From Eutreptiella sp. 'Long Island Sound 2002' (Eukaryota > Euglenozoa > Euglenophyceae > Eutreptiales > Eutreptiaceae): 64,000 bases of DNA. The stretch is taken from NCBI GenBank assembly GCA_964036045.1, contig OZ038381.1:137360306-137424305 (forward strand), read 5' to 3'. Made by a program: the position numbers and the translations under genes. Of the stretch, positions 21,439 through 30,839 are shown one piece after another. Position 1 is the first letter of the stretch, and each line of letters starts with the position of its first letter. The notes under the pieces were generated by a model, which made no database searches, had not been told where the DNA came from, and was given only the letters and a program-made list of their open reading frames with translations.

Positions 21439-21634
21439 GTCCTCGGGCTGCGGGTCCGCGGTGGGTGGCTGGGGGGGCCCGGCCGTGACCTGGCGGCCCG
21501 GCGGGCGGATCTGGTCGGCAGCGGTGGGGGAGGGAGGCGCGGGGCTGTGGTCTTCGCCTTCTAAGCTTCGCTGCGCCCGGGTCCTGCAATGTGTGAGGTC
21601 GTGTGGGTTGGCGTCTGCGGCGGTGACAATCTGA

Positions 21635-21919
21635 TTTTTTATAAATTATACGGGCAGAATTATTGGGAATCATTTGCACCATATTATCCGCCTACATTTT
21701 CTTCTAGACTGGGATTTTTCGCAATTTCATATCTGTACCTTCATTGGCTTTGCTGTCGTGCTTGGATCTCATGGACCCCAAGGGTAAAGCCTCAACACCG
21801 ACCCCTCCATACCGCCGGGACACTAGAAACGGATACCTGCCCTGAGATGACCTTCCCCGTGCCGGCCCCGAGCCCTCCGGTTACGCCCCGAGGAGTTTTC
21901 TTAGTGGGAAGAGGTTAGA
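21635..21919 (+). repeat. B-like LTR remnant, 3' half
   Basis: This half continues the split LTR. It keeps a TTTATAAATTATA segment (B: TTTATATAAATC), tagactgggattttt, and gccggccccgagccctccgg near the end, all in the same order as in element B's LTR. Together with 15652-15908 it makes about 540 bp, close to B's 532. Confidence 0.75.
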
Positions 21920-21931
21920 TGGTAGCAGAGC
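21920..21931 (+). other. Primer-binding site of the B-like remnant
   Basis: TGGTAGCAGAGC follows the LTR remnant and differs by one base from the initiator tRNA-Met site of element B. About 70 bp of unassigned internal sequence remain before the next LTR. Confidence 0.75.
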
Positions 21932-22245
21932 GGCCTTTAGCCTCGAGGCCAAAGGTATGTAGTATGAGTCCGACTAATAAAGATATCTGTATTTCCTCGC
22001 CTAGGGGTAAGCTTTGGTTGTTTTAGAGCTGCCTACAGGCATACTACATTTTTGTCTTAGTATTGGCTTGACCAAAAAGGGGGGACAAAGCATTTTGACC
22101 TATAAAACCAAGCACTAGATCCAGGATGTTGTGTGGACCCCTGACCCCCCAACTGATTTGACATAAACACCATTTTCCTAAGGTACTGAGGCGCTGCTAT
22201 GAGTCCGGAGCCTATACGTTTGTCTACATTTTCTCATGAATGCCT

Positions 22246-22323
22246 AGCTGTCCCAGTGGTCTGCACCGTAGGGGGCTAGGGCACCTCTTTTTCAGAGGTC
22301 CTGGGTTCAATACCCAGTCAGCC
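22246..22323 (+). other. tRNA-like module inside element F LTR
   Basis: A perfect T-arm (CTGGG, loop TTCAATA, CCCAG) and a perfect 5 bp anticodon-type arm (ACCTC, loop TTTTTCA, GAGGT) are spaced as in a tRNA. The upstream TGTCCCAGTGG fits the Pol III A-box closely. The acceptor stem does not pair convincingly, so this is not a functional tRNA gene. The same module is present in both LTRs of element C. CCTAGCT flanks it on both sides. Confidence 0.6.
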
Positions 22324-22433
22324 TAGCTAAGTAGGAAGTTCCTAGTTGACATGGCAGTGACGTCAACACCACAAGCCATGCCACCTCAGCACCTATTGGA
22401 CCCAAGCCAAAGAGTGCACATCTCTAGATGGCA

Positions 22434-22443
22434 CTATAAAAGG
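22434..22443 (+). promoter_or_regulatory. TATA box of element F LTR
   Basis: CTATAAAAGG is a textbook RNA polymerase II TATA box placed about 310 bp before the LTR end. The aligned position in the element C LTRs reads CTATGGAGAG and has lost it. Confidence 0.6.
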
Positions 22444-22752
22444 AGAGAGCGCCCATGTGGGCAGTTTTCCAATCATCTTTTCGAAATCCGTGGTCTTCGT
22501 CAAGCTCCTTTGTGTAAATACACCGTCTGTCTTTTCTCCATTGACTGCTGCCCTTCATGCTGTGGATTTGATGGTGTATTTCCTCCTTTTGCACTGTGGG
22601 AACCTGGGACCGTTTGGACTATTCTTACATTTCACCAAAACAATGGCAAGTGGAAAGCAAGGCATAAACAAGAAGCAGTAGGAGCAAGAAGGAGCAGAAT
22701 AGAAAACTAACACATCAAAAGCTTCATGAGTGAAAGCTGTTCAAACTTTCCT

Positions 22753-22925
22753 AGTAGCAGAGCTTTACGGTCTCTGCGTACTTGCAACCCCGTGCCGTAC
22801 AACTAGTACTCCAAGACTGATCAGTCTGGAAGGGCGGAAGAACATATAATGCACACCAAGGCACTGCCCAGACGACAGCGCCTTCAGTGGTACCAGCCAA
22901 GCTGGCACCAAAGCCGGAACCTGTT
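22753..22925 (+). pseudogene. gag: Element F leader and start of gag, before the insertion
   Basis: After the primer site the sequence runs into a frame reading TAPSVVPAKLAPKPEP, which resembles the N-terminal Ala/Pro stretch of element C gag. It is cut at 22925 by the retroposed insert and resumes at 25532. Confidence 0.6.
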
Positions 22926-23866
22926 TTTTAAGACGTCACAAACGTTATCAGAGTTCTCACAGGTAGTAGATAAGAGCAGGCTATGTACACAGATGCTGTG
23001 CATACTATCTACATGACCTTTTCATACTTGAACTGCGCTGACCGGTGTTGGAGACCGTGTGTGGGTGTTGGTGTTGATTTGGTGGAGGTGCATGAGTGTT
23101 GGTGTGAGTGTAGGTTGTACTTTTGGCTTTCATTAGGCCACTGGTTCACCAAGGTGGTTCCAGGAAAAATTTATCGAAGTGATAAGATAATAGACTGATA
23201 GACTTTGTAGAAAACTGATAGAAGTACCTGGTACTGGTAGGTTAGATAACATACAAAGGAGAAGTTTTAGAAATGCCAAAAATTAGAACTGGCATCACCT
23301 GCAGAAAGTTGTCTGAAAACGCTGTGGCTGTGACCCCTCTGTTTACTACATTTGGAAAACAACCCCGATTTTTCACCCTAGGGGAAAATCAGTGCCGGAT
23401 TCATACAATGCAGGCAACAAACTAGCAATCAAAAGCAGGCAATGGTGACATTGCAGTGCAATTGATGCAGTGCAGGGAAGTCATTCTGGAGCAGCCAATA
23501 TCAGATATATATGAAAAGGAAGAGCTGCAGAAAAGGATGTGAGTGTCTGTGTTCTGAGCTGTGATGGTGGTAGCATTGTTTGTCGAGTGTGTGTAAAGAG
23601 TGTTGACTTAGAGCTGTGGCGTGTGTTGCCGTGATGGAGTGTCTTGTTGTGAATGTGTTCTGTGAAAGCAGGGTGTGTTTGATCTGGCTCCTACAACATA
23701 TACAAGTGAAGTCTGAGCCAAGGGCAGCAATTCTTGCACCTCTGAGAGGTGTTTCGGCACCTTTCTTCGCAAAAACAATGCTTTGGTGACCAACTCAAAT
23801 GTTACATCAGTAAATCAGAACTTGAATCTGCACATGCATCAGTAAACACACTCGTTGTATATATAG
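22926..23866 (-). other. 3' untranslated part of the retroposed segment
   Basis: There is no long reading frame and no clear AATAAA signal. In element sense the sequence ends TCTTAAAAAA at the target duplication. I see nothing else identifiable. Confidence 0.5.
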
Positions 23867-25399
23867 TTATGATGTAACAAGGTCTTCTGACCAGTAAAAA
23901 CTGTTGCTGTCGTCAATAGCCTTTAGGTGGCTGTTTGCAATTAGATATTCTGTATAATCCTTCACGTACAAGATCTTTTGGATTTCCATCGTGGTGAGGC
24001 GACGAACGTCAGTAAGTTGAACTGCCTCGTTGTTGTTGCTGAGACAAAATTCACCAATAGCATTTACATACCACGATACTTTATTATCCTCCTTTGGTTG
24101 TACGGATAGCTTTGGCGTCGGCATTGTCTCGGTGATCGTGCTTTGCGGCATCTGACTTTGATCATCAGCAAGGGAAGTGTTGTTGTTGGTCGGCTTTTCT
24201 TTATGACTAGAATTCGAAGCTGTGACTTCCGGCAATGGCTTTACCTTCCATATATTTGACGGTGAACTCGCTGGTTGGTACTGGTGGACTCGGGGCGCAC
24301 TTTGAAGCCGTGTTCTGCAATTCGGAGAACCTTTTTTGTACCCAAGTCGTCGTTCATACTTGGAGGTGCTTGATGGAGACCTTTGACTCGTTGGTTGGTG
24401 CTGCTGCTTCGCTGTTGGTAGCGTGCTTTGGTTCTGTGTAGCTTTTTCGCTCACTTGCGTGCGAGGCAGTGTGCTGACAGGCCCTTTGGTCGTGGTGGTT
24501 TGCCTTGCAGCACGGGTCAGCAGGGTGTTAAACACATTTCCGGTGTCGAACTTTGAGCTCGGCAAGTAGCGTGCTGGTTGCGAGACAAGAGCTGTGTTGT
24601 ACCCGTTCCCTGACGGCTTCGGCTTTTGACCAGCAACGTGTTGGCGAAGCGTTGGTGACGGCGTTTTCATTTCCGCTGATTTTTCTGGCGTCGAGTTTGA
24701 AATGTATTCATCATTGTCCTTTGGTTGCGACACAAGAGTGGCGCCGTACCTTTTCTTGGATGGCTTTGGCTTTTGACGAGTATCTTGTTGGCGATGCGTT
24801 GGCGAAGGTGTCACGTCGTACGTGCTCCTGAACGGCTTTGGCTTGTGACCAGCAACTGGTTGGCGATGTGTTGGAGACGGTGTTGCTATCTCCTCTGTTT
24901 CCGCTGGCGCTGGGTTTGAGCTACATTCATTATCATCCTCTGGTTGCGAGACAAAAGCTGCGTCGTACCTGTTCTTTGACGGCTTCGGCTTTTGACCAGC
25001 AGCTTGATGGCGGTGTGTTGGTGAAGGCAATACCTTTTTGGCTGACTTGGTTGGCGCTGAGTTTGAGGTGGACTCGTCATCGCTGTTTTTGTTCGAGTCA
25101 TTGACAGGCACTGCAAAGGCATCAAAAGGGGAAGAGCATGGTTGAACGGCGGCTGTTGCAGTATTGCAGTTGTCTTGCAGCTTATTATTTGGCGTTGAAA
25201 GTGGGCGTGGAAAACGTGACTGTTGTCGCAGGAGGCGTTGAAGTTGTATTTCTTTTTCCAAAACTTCGAACAGAACCCAGTTTGACCACAGAGTTGTAAC
25301 CACGACGTTCTGCAGGCTTTGAAGGACAGAAGCGGCAGGCGGCGGTACTGTCAGCTTCTGCTGCTCTGCAGGCGTTTTGATCGGTGGATCGTTCAGCAT
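23867..25399 (-). CDS. Intronless 510-residue repeat-containing protein, unknown function
   Basis: The frame starts at ATG 25397-25399 and ends TAA. Residues 20-60 are hydrophobic and then helical (SVLQSLQNVVVTTLW and EKEIQLQRLLRQQ). Residues 125-280 hold four related units that begin PSPTHRQ and contain QKPKPS, two of full length (about 49 residues) and two shortened. The middle is Ser/Thr/Gln/Pro-rich and probably disordered. The last 70 residues (WYVNAIGEF, MEIQKILYVKDYTEYLI) look like a compact domain. An upstream ATG at 25469 opens a shifted frame (MPDQPADLAAVFSQNPGQ) that could be the true N terminus if one base was lost. It sits inside an A-tailed insert, so it is either a retrogene copy of a host mRNA or an ORF of a non-LTR element. 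No family recognised. Confidence 0.65.
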   Translation of the reverse strand: MLNDPPIKTPAEQQKLTVPPPAASVLQSLQNVVVTTLWSNWVLFEVLEKEIQLQRLLRQQSRFPRPLSTPNNKLQDNCNTATAAVQPCSSPFDAFAVPVNDSNKNSDDESTSNSAPTKSAKKVLPSPTHRHQAAGQKPKPSKNRYDAAFVSQPEDDNECSSNPAPAETEEIATPSPTHRQPVAGHKPKPFRSTYDVTPSPTHRQQDTRQKPKPSKKRYGATLVSQPKDNDEYISNSTPEKSAEMKTPSPTLRQHVAGQKPKPSGNGYNTALVSQPARYLPSSKFDTGNVFNTLLTRAARQTTTTKGPVSTLPRTQVSEKATQNQSTLPTAKQQHQPTSQRSPSSTSKYERRLGYKKGSPNCRTRLQSAPRVHQYQPASSPSNIWKVKPLPEVTASNSSHKEKPTNNNTSLADDQSQMPQSTITETMPTPKLSVQPKEDNKVSWYVNAIGEFCLSNNNEAVQLTDVRRLTTMEIQKILYVKDYTEYLIANSHLKAIDDSNSFYWSEDLVTS

Positions 25400-25531
25400 T
25401 GATCGCAGGCGGAGCCTGGCCTGGATTTTGCGAAAACACTGCAGCCAGGTCTGCAGGTTGATCAGGCATTATAAAATGCTGTCATCGAAAAAAAATAGAC
25501 ACTCAGAAAGTGTGAAAAGCCGGAACCTGTT

Positions 25532-27315
25532 GGTGAACATGAACATGAGGACCGTGCACCTTCGATGCCCTTAGGTCGGCATCAGCATGATTTCCTTGGA
25601 AGCTTGGAAGCTGCCCTCAGCGAGTTGCACGTGCGGACACCTGAAGGCAAGGCGAAGGAGAAGGCTACAAGGGAAGGAGGAGCCGAAGACGACTGTGAAG
25701 GCAAACACGTACGAACAGATGATGTATCCACCAGTGAAAGGCCCTCTGAGATCGCTCAAGGCGTAACCGAACACCCTACAGCATCCTCTCCTACGGCCAC
25801 TACACTCCCAGCAACACATCCAGCAACATCGTCTCCTACAACCACCCCACGCGCGGCTGAGGGTACAGGCATTAGTGGCATGCCTTACCCAACCCATGCT
25901 GTGGAAGCACTTGCTACTGAGCCACCTATGGCACCCTCAGTCAGCGAACCAGTGGCCTCTGGCTCATTCTATGTTGGCATTCACGAGCCAGCCCCCTGTC
26001 TTGAACCTGGTGCCTATCATAGGGCCCCTGTTGGTGTGTGCCCTCTTCCAATGCCTAGCTATATCATGCCACTGCCCGGCTTTGCTTCTCTGAGTGGCCT
26101 CCGAGGTCCTGAGTCTTGTGGAGGGCGAAGCCGGGGGTCTCGAAGATCCTCTAACAGGTCCGTGACGTATTCGGAGATGAAGGAAGCTCTTCGTGGTGCT
26201 GCCGGTGAGTTAGTTGCCGACCTCATTCAAGAAATCCGGGACAAGCTGAAGCCTTTGATACCACCTCGTGGGTCACTTGTGCCCATTGGAGCTTCCCCAC
26301 ATCGAGTACAGGCCAACCACCTGGTCGCCGGTTTAACGCATACCCTGGGTGGTTTGAGAAGCCGACCTATGCCGACCCGTGCAGCTGTTGCAAGAAGCCC
26401 CTTCATTCCAAGAACGGCACAACCGCCCTACAGCCATGTGGAGAATTCCACAAGTGCAGAGCTCAACCGGGCTATGGTTGATGTCGAGCTCTATGGCTGC
26501 CGTGTCTTGGGCGGTGACCCTTTGGACAACGAACGACCATCCCTATCCGCAGCTTCACCCTCTGAGGACAATGATCCTGAGGACCCCGACAACGCGAGCG
26601 ACGAAAAGAAGAAAAAGAAGAGGAAGAGCAGGCGCCACGAAAGGCGCCGTTCCAAAGAGGCTAAGGCTATTGTCATCTTGAAGATTGTGGTGAATGTGCC
26701 TGAGTTCACTAGGAAGGACCTCAGCGAGTTTGCGGAGAGTTTTGATCGGTTCTTGAGGATGACAGGCCAGACCCACGCTAGTGGGCGAGTGAAGTGTGAC
26801 CTACTCTTGCAATGTTGCAAGGTCAAGTACCTGGAGAAACAAGTCAAGCAGATCGTAACGACGACCGCCACGTTCGCCAATGTGTTGGTTGCCCTTGAGA
26901 GGCAGTACTCCTCTTTTGAGACCGACCTATCCATCCGGACCAAAATCCGGAACCTGGCCATGTTGCCCAACAACCTCAAGGTTGCGCGCATCTCTGAACT
27001 ACTGGCTGACTTGGACCTTTGGGTGGGGCGACTGACGCCCCAATCTTACGGCAGCGACGAGCTGCTTTTCTCGTTGGTGGCCAAGATCACAGGAGACATG
27101 TGGGATGAGTGTCGGGCTACGGCGGAGCGGAAGGCAAGAACCCTCACCTATGAAGACTTGTCTGTACCTGTATTGGAGCTGGCGCTGGAGAAGGAGAGTG
27201 ACCAGCACCTCAACGCCTACCGCCCTGGATGAGGCAACACTGGGAAGCGTAGCTGTGGGTATCAAGGACCTCGACCTGAACAAGGGACTACCTCCAAGAA
27301 TGCTCGCTACATGAG
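25532..27315 (+). pseudogene. gag: Element F gag, interrupted and truncated
   Basis: The open part (25565-27232) is clearly homologous to element C gag, sharing SPHRVQANHLVAGLTHTLG, PEFTRKDLSEFAESFDRFL, ASGRVKCDLLLQCCKVKYL and ALEKESDQHLN. It includes a Ser/Pro-rich N terminus, a Lys-rich linker (about 345-365) and the capsid domain. It is interrupted at its 5' end by the retroposed insert. It ends at TGA 27230-27232, where C has a glycine codon. Homology to C continues for about 80 bp more and then breaks at a GGTA microsatellite. Protease and pol are missing. Confidence 0.88.
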
Positions 27316-27335
27316 GTAGGTAGGTAGGTAGGTAT
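27312..27335 (+). repeat. GGTA microsatellite at the break of element F gag
   Basis: Five GGTA units lie exactly where homology to C gag stops. On the minus strand this is a TACC-type tail, similar to the end of the 15909 insertion, and may mark the 3' end of another retroposed piece. Confidence 0.6.
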
Positions 27336-27640
27336 CTTCAGGAGCTCGGGATGCCTCCTTTGACGATGCAGGAAGAAGGTCCTACCAAGGGGACATCCTG
27401 TCCCCCACACTGCCCTATGTCAGGTGCCTCTTAAGCCGCTCCCGCAGGTGCTAGGGAAGGCAGTGTCGTGGCCACCCGGTCCAGGTGTCCCAGGTGGAAG
27501 AGTGTTCCCACATGTGTCCATGGGTAGGGCCACATGTCCCCTCCTCTCGGCGGCAGCTCTCGGGGCACCCCAGCCGTGTGGAGTATCTCTCACCACAAGG
27601 GGTATTGCTCCCGCTAGTCTACGGTACGACCGCCTCACCC
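27336..27640. other. Unassigned segment left of element C
   Basis: This 305 bp, moderately GC-rich stretch has no convincing reading frame. It could be a short retroposed piece whose tail is the adjacent microsatellite. It ends at the TTGTG target duplication of element C. Confidence 0.4.
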
Positions 27641-27645
27641 TTGTG

Positions 27646-28444
27646 AGAAAAGTTTATAGTGTTTTCAGCACTGTGCTTTTGCTTCTCCTGCTGCTTGTTG
27701 TTGCTGTAGGGTGTCCTGCTGCCTGTTTTGGATGGTGAAAAGCTTTTGTTTGTTGAAATACAGTAAAGCCAAGTCAATCCAGGATAGCCCAAGCCAATAG
27801 TATGCAAGGAGAAGGTAATTCAGGATCAAAGCATGAAGGGCTGCAGTGTAAACAGTGAAAGATGATTGGATATTCACAGAAACTACAGCTCAGGTCACAA
27901 ATGAATGCATATTCACAAAGATAGCTGAAATGTTTTAGGAAAAGAGTTAGAAAACTGCCTCAGGATCACTCTGTCTCCATAGTGCCATCTTAGGAGATGT
28001 GCACTCTTTGTTTTGGGTCCCATATGTGCTGAGGTGGCATGGTATGTGGCGATGAGGTCACTGCCATGTCACATGGGATCTTCCTACTTAGCTAGGCTGA
28101 CCAGGAATTGAACCCAGGACCTCTCAAAAAGAGGTGCCCAGCCCCCTAGGGTGCATACCACTAGGATAGCTAAGAATTCATGGAAAAACATAGATAAATT
28201 CATAGGCTCTACTCTAGGTATGTCAGTGCTCAGTCAACTCAGGAAAAGATGTTTTACTTCTGATTGAAAAGGGGATTAAGGGGTCCACTCCATATCCTGA
28301 TTGGGTGTTTGGTTCCATAGGTCAAAATGTGTTATCACCATTTTTGGTTGGACCAATACTAAGATAAAAATGCATGGATGCTCAGTGCATCTCTAATACA
28401 ACTAGAGTATGCCTCAAAGCAATGGAAAAGCACTTTTTCTTACT
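27646..28444 (-). repeat. Element C 3' LTR
   Basis: It is 799 bp and nearly identical to 51703-52501. In element sense it begins AGTAAG and ends TTTTCT, so the termini are AG...CT and not the usual TG...CA. The exact 5 bp TTGTG target duplication confirms the edges. Confidence 0.93.
28091..28171 (-). other. tRNA-like module in element C 3' LTR
   Basis: It matches the module in element F: anticodon-type arm ACCTC/GAGGT with loop TTTTTGA and a T-arm-like GGTTCAATTCC. The T-stem here needs G-T pairs. It is a Pol III promoter-like relic, not a tRNA gene. Confidence 0.55.
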
Positions 28445-28452
28445 CCCCCCTT
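28445..28452 (-). other. Element C polypurine tract
   Basis: Element-sense AAGGGGGG directly precedes the LTR start AGTAAG. This supports the orientation and the boundary of element C. Confidence 0.85.
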
Positions 28453-29060
28453 GTGCTGTGGTGGCCACCGCTGTCGCATTTTAAGAAAAAGGGAATTTTT
28501 CTTGGCTCTTCCTTGGTTTCCACATCTACTTTAAAATACCTACAGTCTCCCTCACACTGTAAAATGGGCGCTCACCATGGCTGGCGTCCTTTTGCTGCTC
28601 TGATTGTACAGTTTCCTACAGAAGACTCAGCGCTCATGGCGCTGCCGGGGCTCCTGTGGCTTGGTTGGGTTAGTATGGGAGCATGCCAAACATGTGCATA
28701 TGCATCCCTCCCTCCAAGACGCAGCGTCGACACAACCCAAACGCAAGACACATTATACACACTCGCATGGGTTCTCGTAAACCTGCTGGCGACCTGTGAC
28801 CTGTCTTAGGGCGAAGGGAGTCGAAAGAAAATTAAAATTGCCCCTTGGTGGGGTCTTGGTTCTGCTCAGTCTCTCCAGGCACCTGCGTTCCGGCCCGAAC
28901 ACGGCCTACTCAGCGAGGCTGCGCGTGGGTATCTGCAGAGGCAGGAATGGGAGAATTATGGACGAATCCACGCAAAAACGAAGCGACGACACCAAAATCC
29001 GTCAAATGACGGCGTAGAATTTTTCTGAAACGACACACCTGAGCAGAATCCAATTGTGCA
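28453..29060 (-). other. Element C 3' untranslated region, distal part
   Basis: Sequence between the polypurine tract and the insertion site of element E. It has no conserved ORF or repeat that I can see. It continues on the other side of E from 31744. Confidence 0.6.
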
Positions 29061-29064
29061 TTAG

Positions 29065-29964
29065 TGAAGCGGTATGGGGTGCTTCACCCATACCCGCTGT
29101 ACAGCCTGTGGCGCTCTTCGCCAGGCCAGATCAGGAATTTTCCTGCTGATGCTACGGCATCTTGATTTCTGTGGGATTTCTGTAAAATACCCCAGAAATC
29201 GACATTTTACGTCTTTTTTGGGCTGGCGACGACAGTCGTCGCCTGCGCGACGCAGCTCCAGAACGAGGATTTATTCCTCGATTTCTAAAGATTTTAGGCA
29301 ATTTTATTATTGTTTTATCGTTTTTAGGAATAAAAGATTATAGCGTGACCTTTTTCGCGGCGTTCCGCGAAGGTCCATTTTTGCGAAAAAAGGCGCGTTC
29401 ACGCATTTTTCAAAAAATGCTGAGGCGATTCCAGGAATCGCTCAGACGCCTATGGCGTAGCCCAACAGTGGGCCTTTTCATATGTAGGTTGAATTGGCAC
29501 AGAAACGCGTCGCGTCGCTTACGCTACGCGTTGGGGGGAGACGCGCAAAATGAGTGTTTTTGACTCAAAAATCATTTTATTTCATTGTTTTTCGCCCAAA
29601 AACCACTGGTTGGCCCAGTTTGGGCAGGATCTCAGTGGAGATCCTGATGGCGACGCCTCGTAGCCGTCAGATTTTCTGATGGCGGCGACGCCGTCGCCTT
29701 CATTTCGTCTTCCTTTTTATGCTATTTTATAGTATAGAATTGTTACTTGTACATATTACTTGTCTACATATTTACTTTGTCTACATATACCTTCATCTCC
29801 TTGCCCAGGACGCCAGATTGTGTCATGGCCGAGGCAAGGATCACAGAATCCTTTGGACAATCGTGAATGCAAGTGGAAGACTTCGCCTTCATGGGTTTGG
29901 GGTTTTGAGGTGTGCATGCCGAAGGGAAGCTTCGAGGTCGCCCCCTCCCCCCAAATATCCTTCA
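29065..29964 (+). repeat. Element E left LTR, tiled with hairpins
   Basis: The first ~635 bp consist largely of consecutive short inverted repeats, for example 29225-29243 (GGCGACGAC/GTCGTCGCC), 29347-29375, 29403-29420, 29421-29444 and 29626-29645. A TATA-like TTTTATAGTATAG occurs near 29725. Short ORFs here are shadows of this structure. Confidence 0.88.
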
Positions 29965-30839
29965 AAAGGATTCTGCCGACGCCAAGGCCACCAAGGGCGT
30001 GTGACGGCCTGCGGACGGCGACGACGCCCAGACTGCAGGAGTACGCGGATCGCTGATCGCTGTTCGCTGGGAAACTGCAGGAGCTAAGGTCAAGGGCATC
30101 AACGCGATGAAGGACTCCGACGATGGATAAGACCATGAGCTTCCCCATGGACCCTATGGAGCCCCCAAGTCCAGCCCGACGCAGCTGGGCGACGACCACA
30201 GCGACGACGACGACGTCTGCGAAGTGCACAAGAAGGCGCGTTAATTCGTCGCCTTGGGTTGGTCGATTCGGTCCCACCCTAAATAGGCGTGGGGCGCCTT
30301 GGGTAGGAAATGACCCTAAATCCCCCAAATTAGGTGCGTTAATTCGTCACCTTGGGTTGGGAATCGACCCTAAACTGGCACGGGTTGCCTTGGGCAGGAA
30401 ATGGCCCTAAATTCAGGCTCGGTGGAAGGCCTTGCCTTGGGTTTGACCCTAAATAATTTTTTCTGAATTTATTGAATTATTAATTTCCATGCCCATGGAG
30501 AAAAAGGGCCCATATGTGCGCCTAAGCGCCATCAGTCAGGGCGGAAGGCCCTGCAGCGCCTCTGTTCATGTAACTACAGGCTACGAGGAGTGCCAGGGAC
30601 CAGTGTTGTCGCCTGAGGGGCAATTGCCCTATGAATATTTCAAGATCAAAAAAAAAAAAAAAAAAAATAATTTTTTTTTACATGTGTGTGGTGCTCCCCC
30701 CCATGTAAATTACTCCCGAAGCCCCCCCCCCCCCCACTGTTCTGATGAATCAGTATTGAAACCAGGACACTGCAGGGGTCAGAGCGCCTCCTTGGCCTTG
30801 CCTTCCTTTGGATATAGGCAAGGCTTTTAAGGAGGGGGG
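29965..30839 (+). other. Element E internal region
   Basis: Non-coding. From about 30250 to 30455 it holds five degenerate copies of a unit beginning CCTTGGG and ending CCCTAAA. A run of 20 A lies at 30648-30667, followed by a T run. The polypurine tract closes the region. Confidence 0.75.

Larger units (their letters stand above)
15909..21625 (-). mobile_element. GC-rich 5.7 kb insertion with imperfect 9 bp target duplication
   Basis: The insert splits a B-like LTR. The flanks are ACAATCGGA (15900-15908) and ACAATCTGA (21626-21634), 8 of 9 identical, consistent with a target-site duplication. The plus strand is strongly G/T-rich. The plausible proteins read on the minus strand (20818-21438 and 18826-20427). 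In that sense the 3' end finishes in a short TACC-type repeat instead of an LTR, which suggests a non-LTR-type retroposon. I see no reverse transcriptase in it. The 3' part (16000-18700) is simple and tandemly repeated sequence with long incidental ORFs on both strands. Confidence 0.55.
22006..22752 (+). repeat. Element F 5' LTR (C-like family)
   Basis: This is a diverged relative of element C's LTR in the opposite orientation. Shared blocks in order are cttagtattgg, ttttgacctat, the tRNA-like module, cagcctagctaagtaggaag, gacatggcagtgac, ccatgccacctcagcacc, agagtgcacatctc and the final aaacttt. The start is uncertain; I place it at ggtaagc by analogy with AGTAAG in C and D. It is followed by AGTAGCAGAGC, a degenerate initiator-Met primer site. 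Confidence 0.75.
22926..25515 (-). mobile_element. A-tailed retroposed segment with 16 bp target duplication
   Basis: The 16 bp AAAGCCGGAACCTGTT occurs at 22910-22925 and again at 25516-25531, exactly flanking 2.59 kb that interrupts gag of element F. In minus sense the segment ends in a short A run right at the duplication. An A-tail plus a duplication of this length is the signature of LINE-mediated insertion of an mRNA or a LINE. It holds one long ORF, a short 5' leader and a 3' part of about 940 bp. Confidence 0.8.

Noticed and set aside
22246-22323. A genuine tRNA-Lys gene
   Set aside because: The T and anticodon-type arms are good, but the acceptor stem does not pair and the D arm is irregular. 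It is part of an LTR and decays in the C copies.
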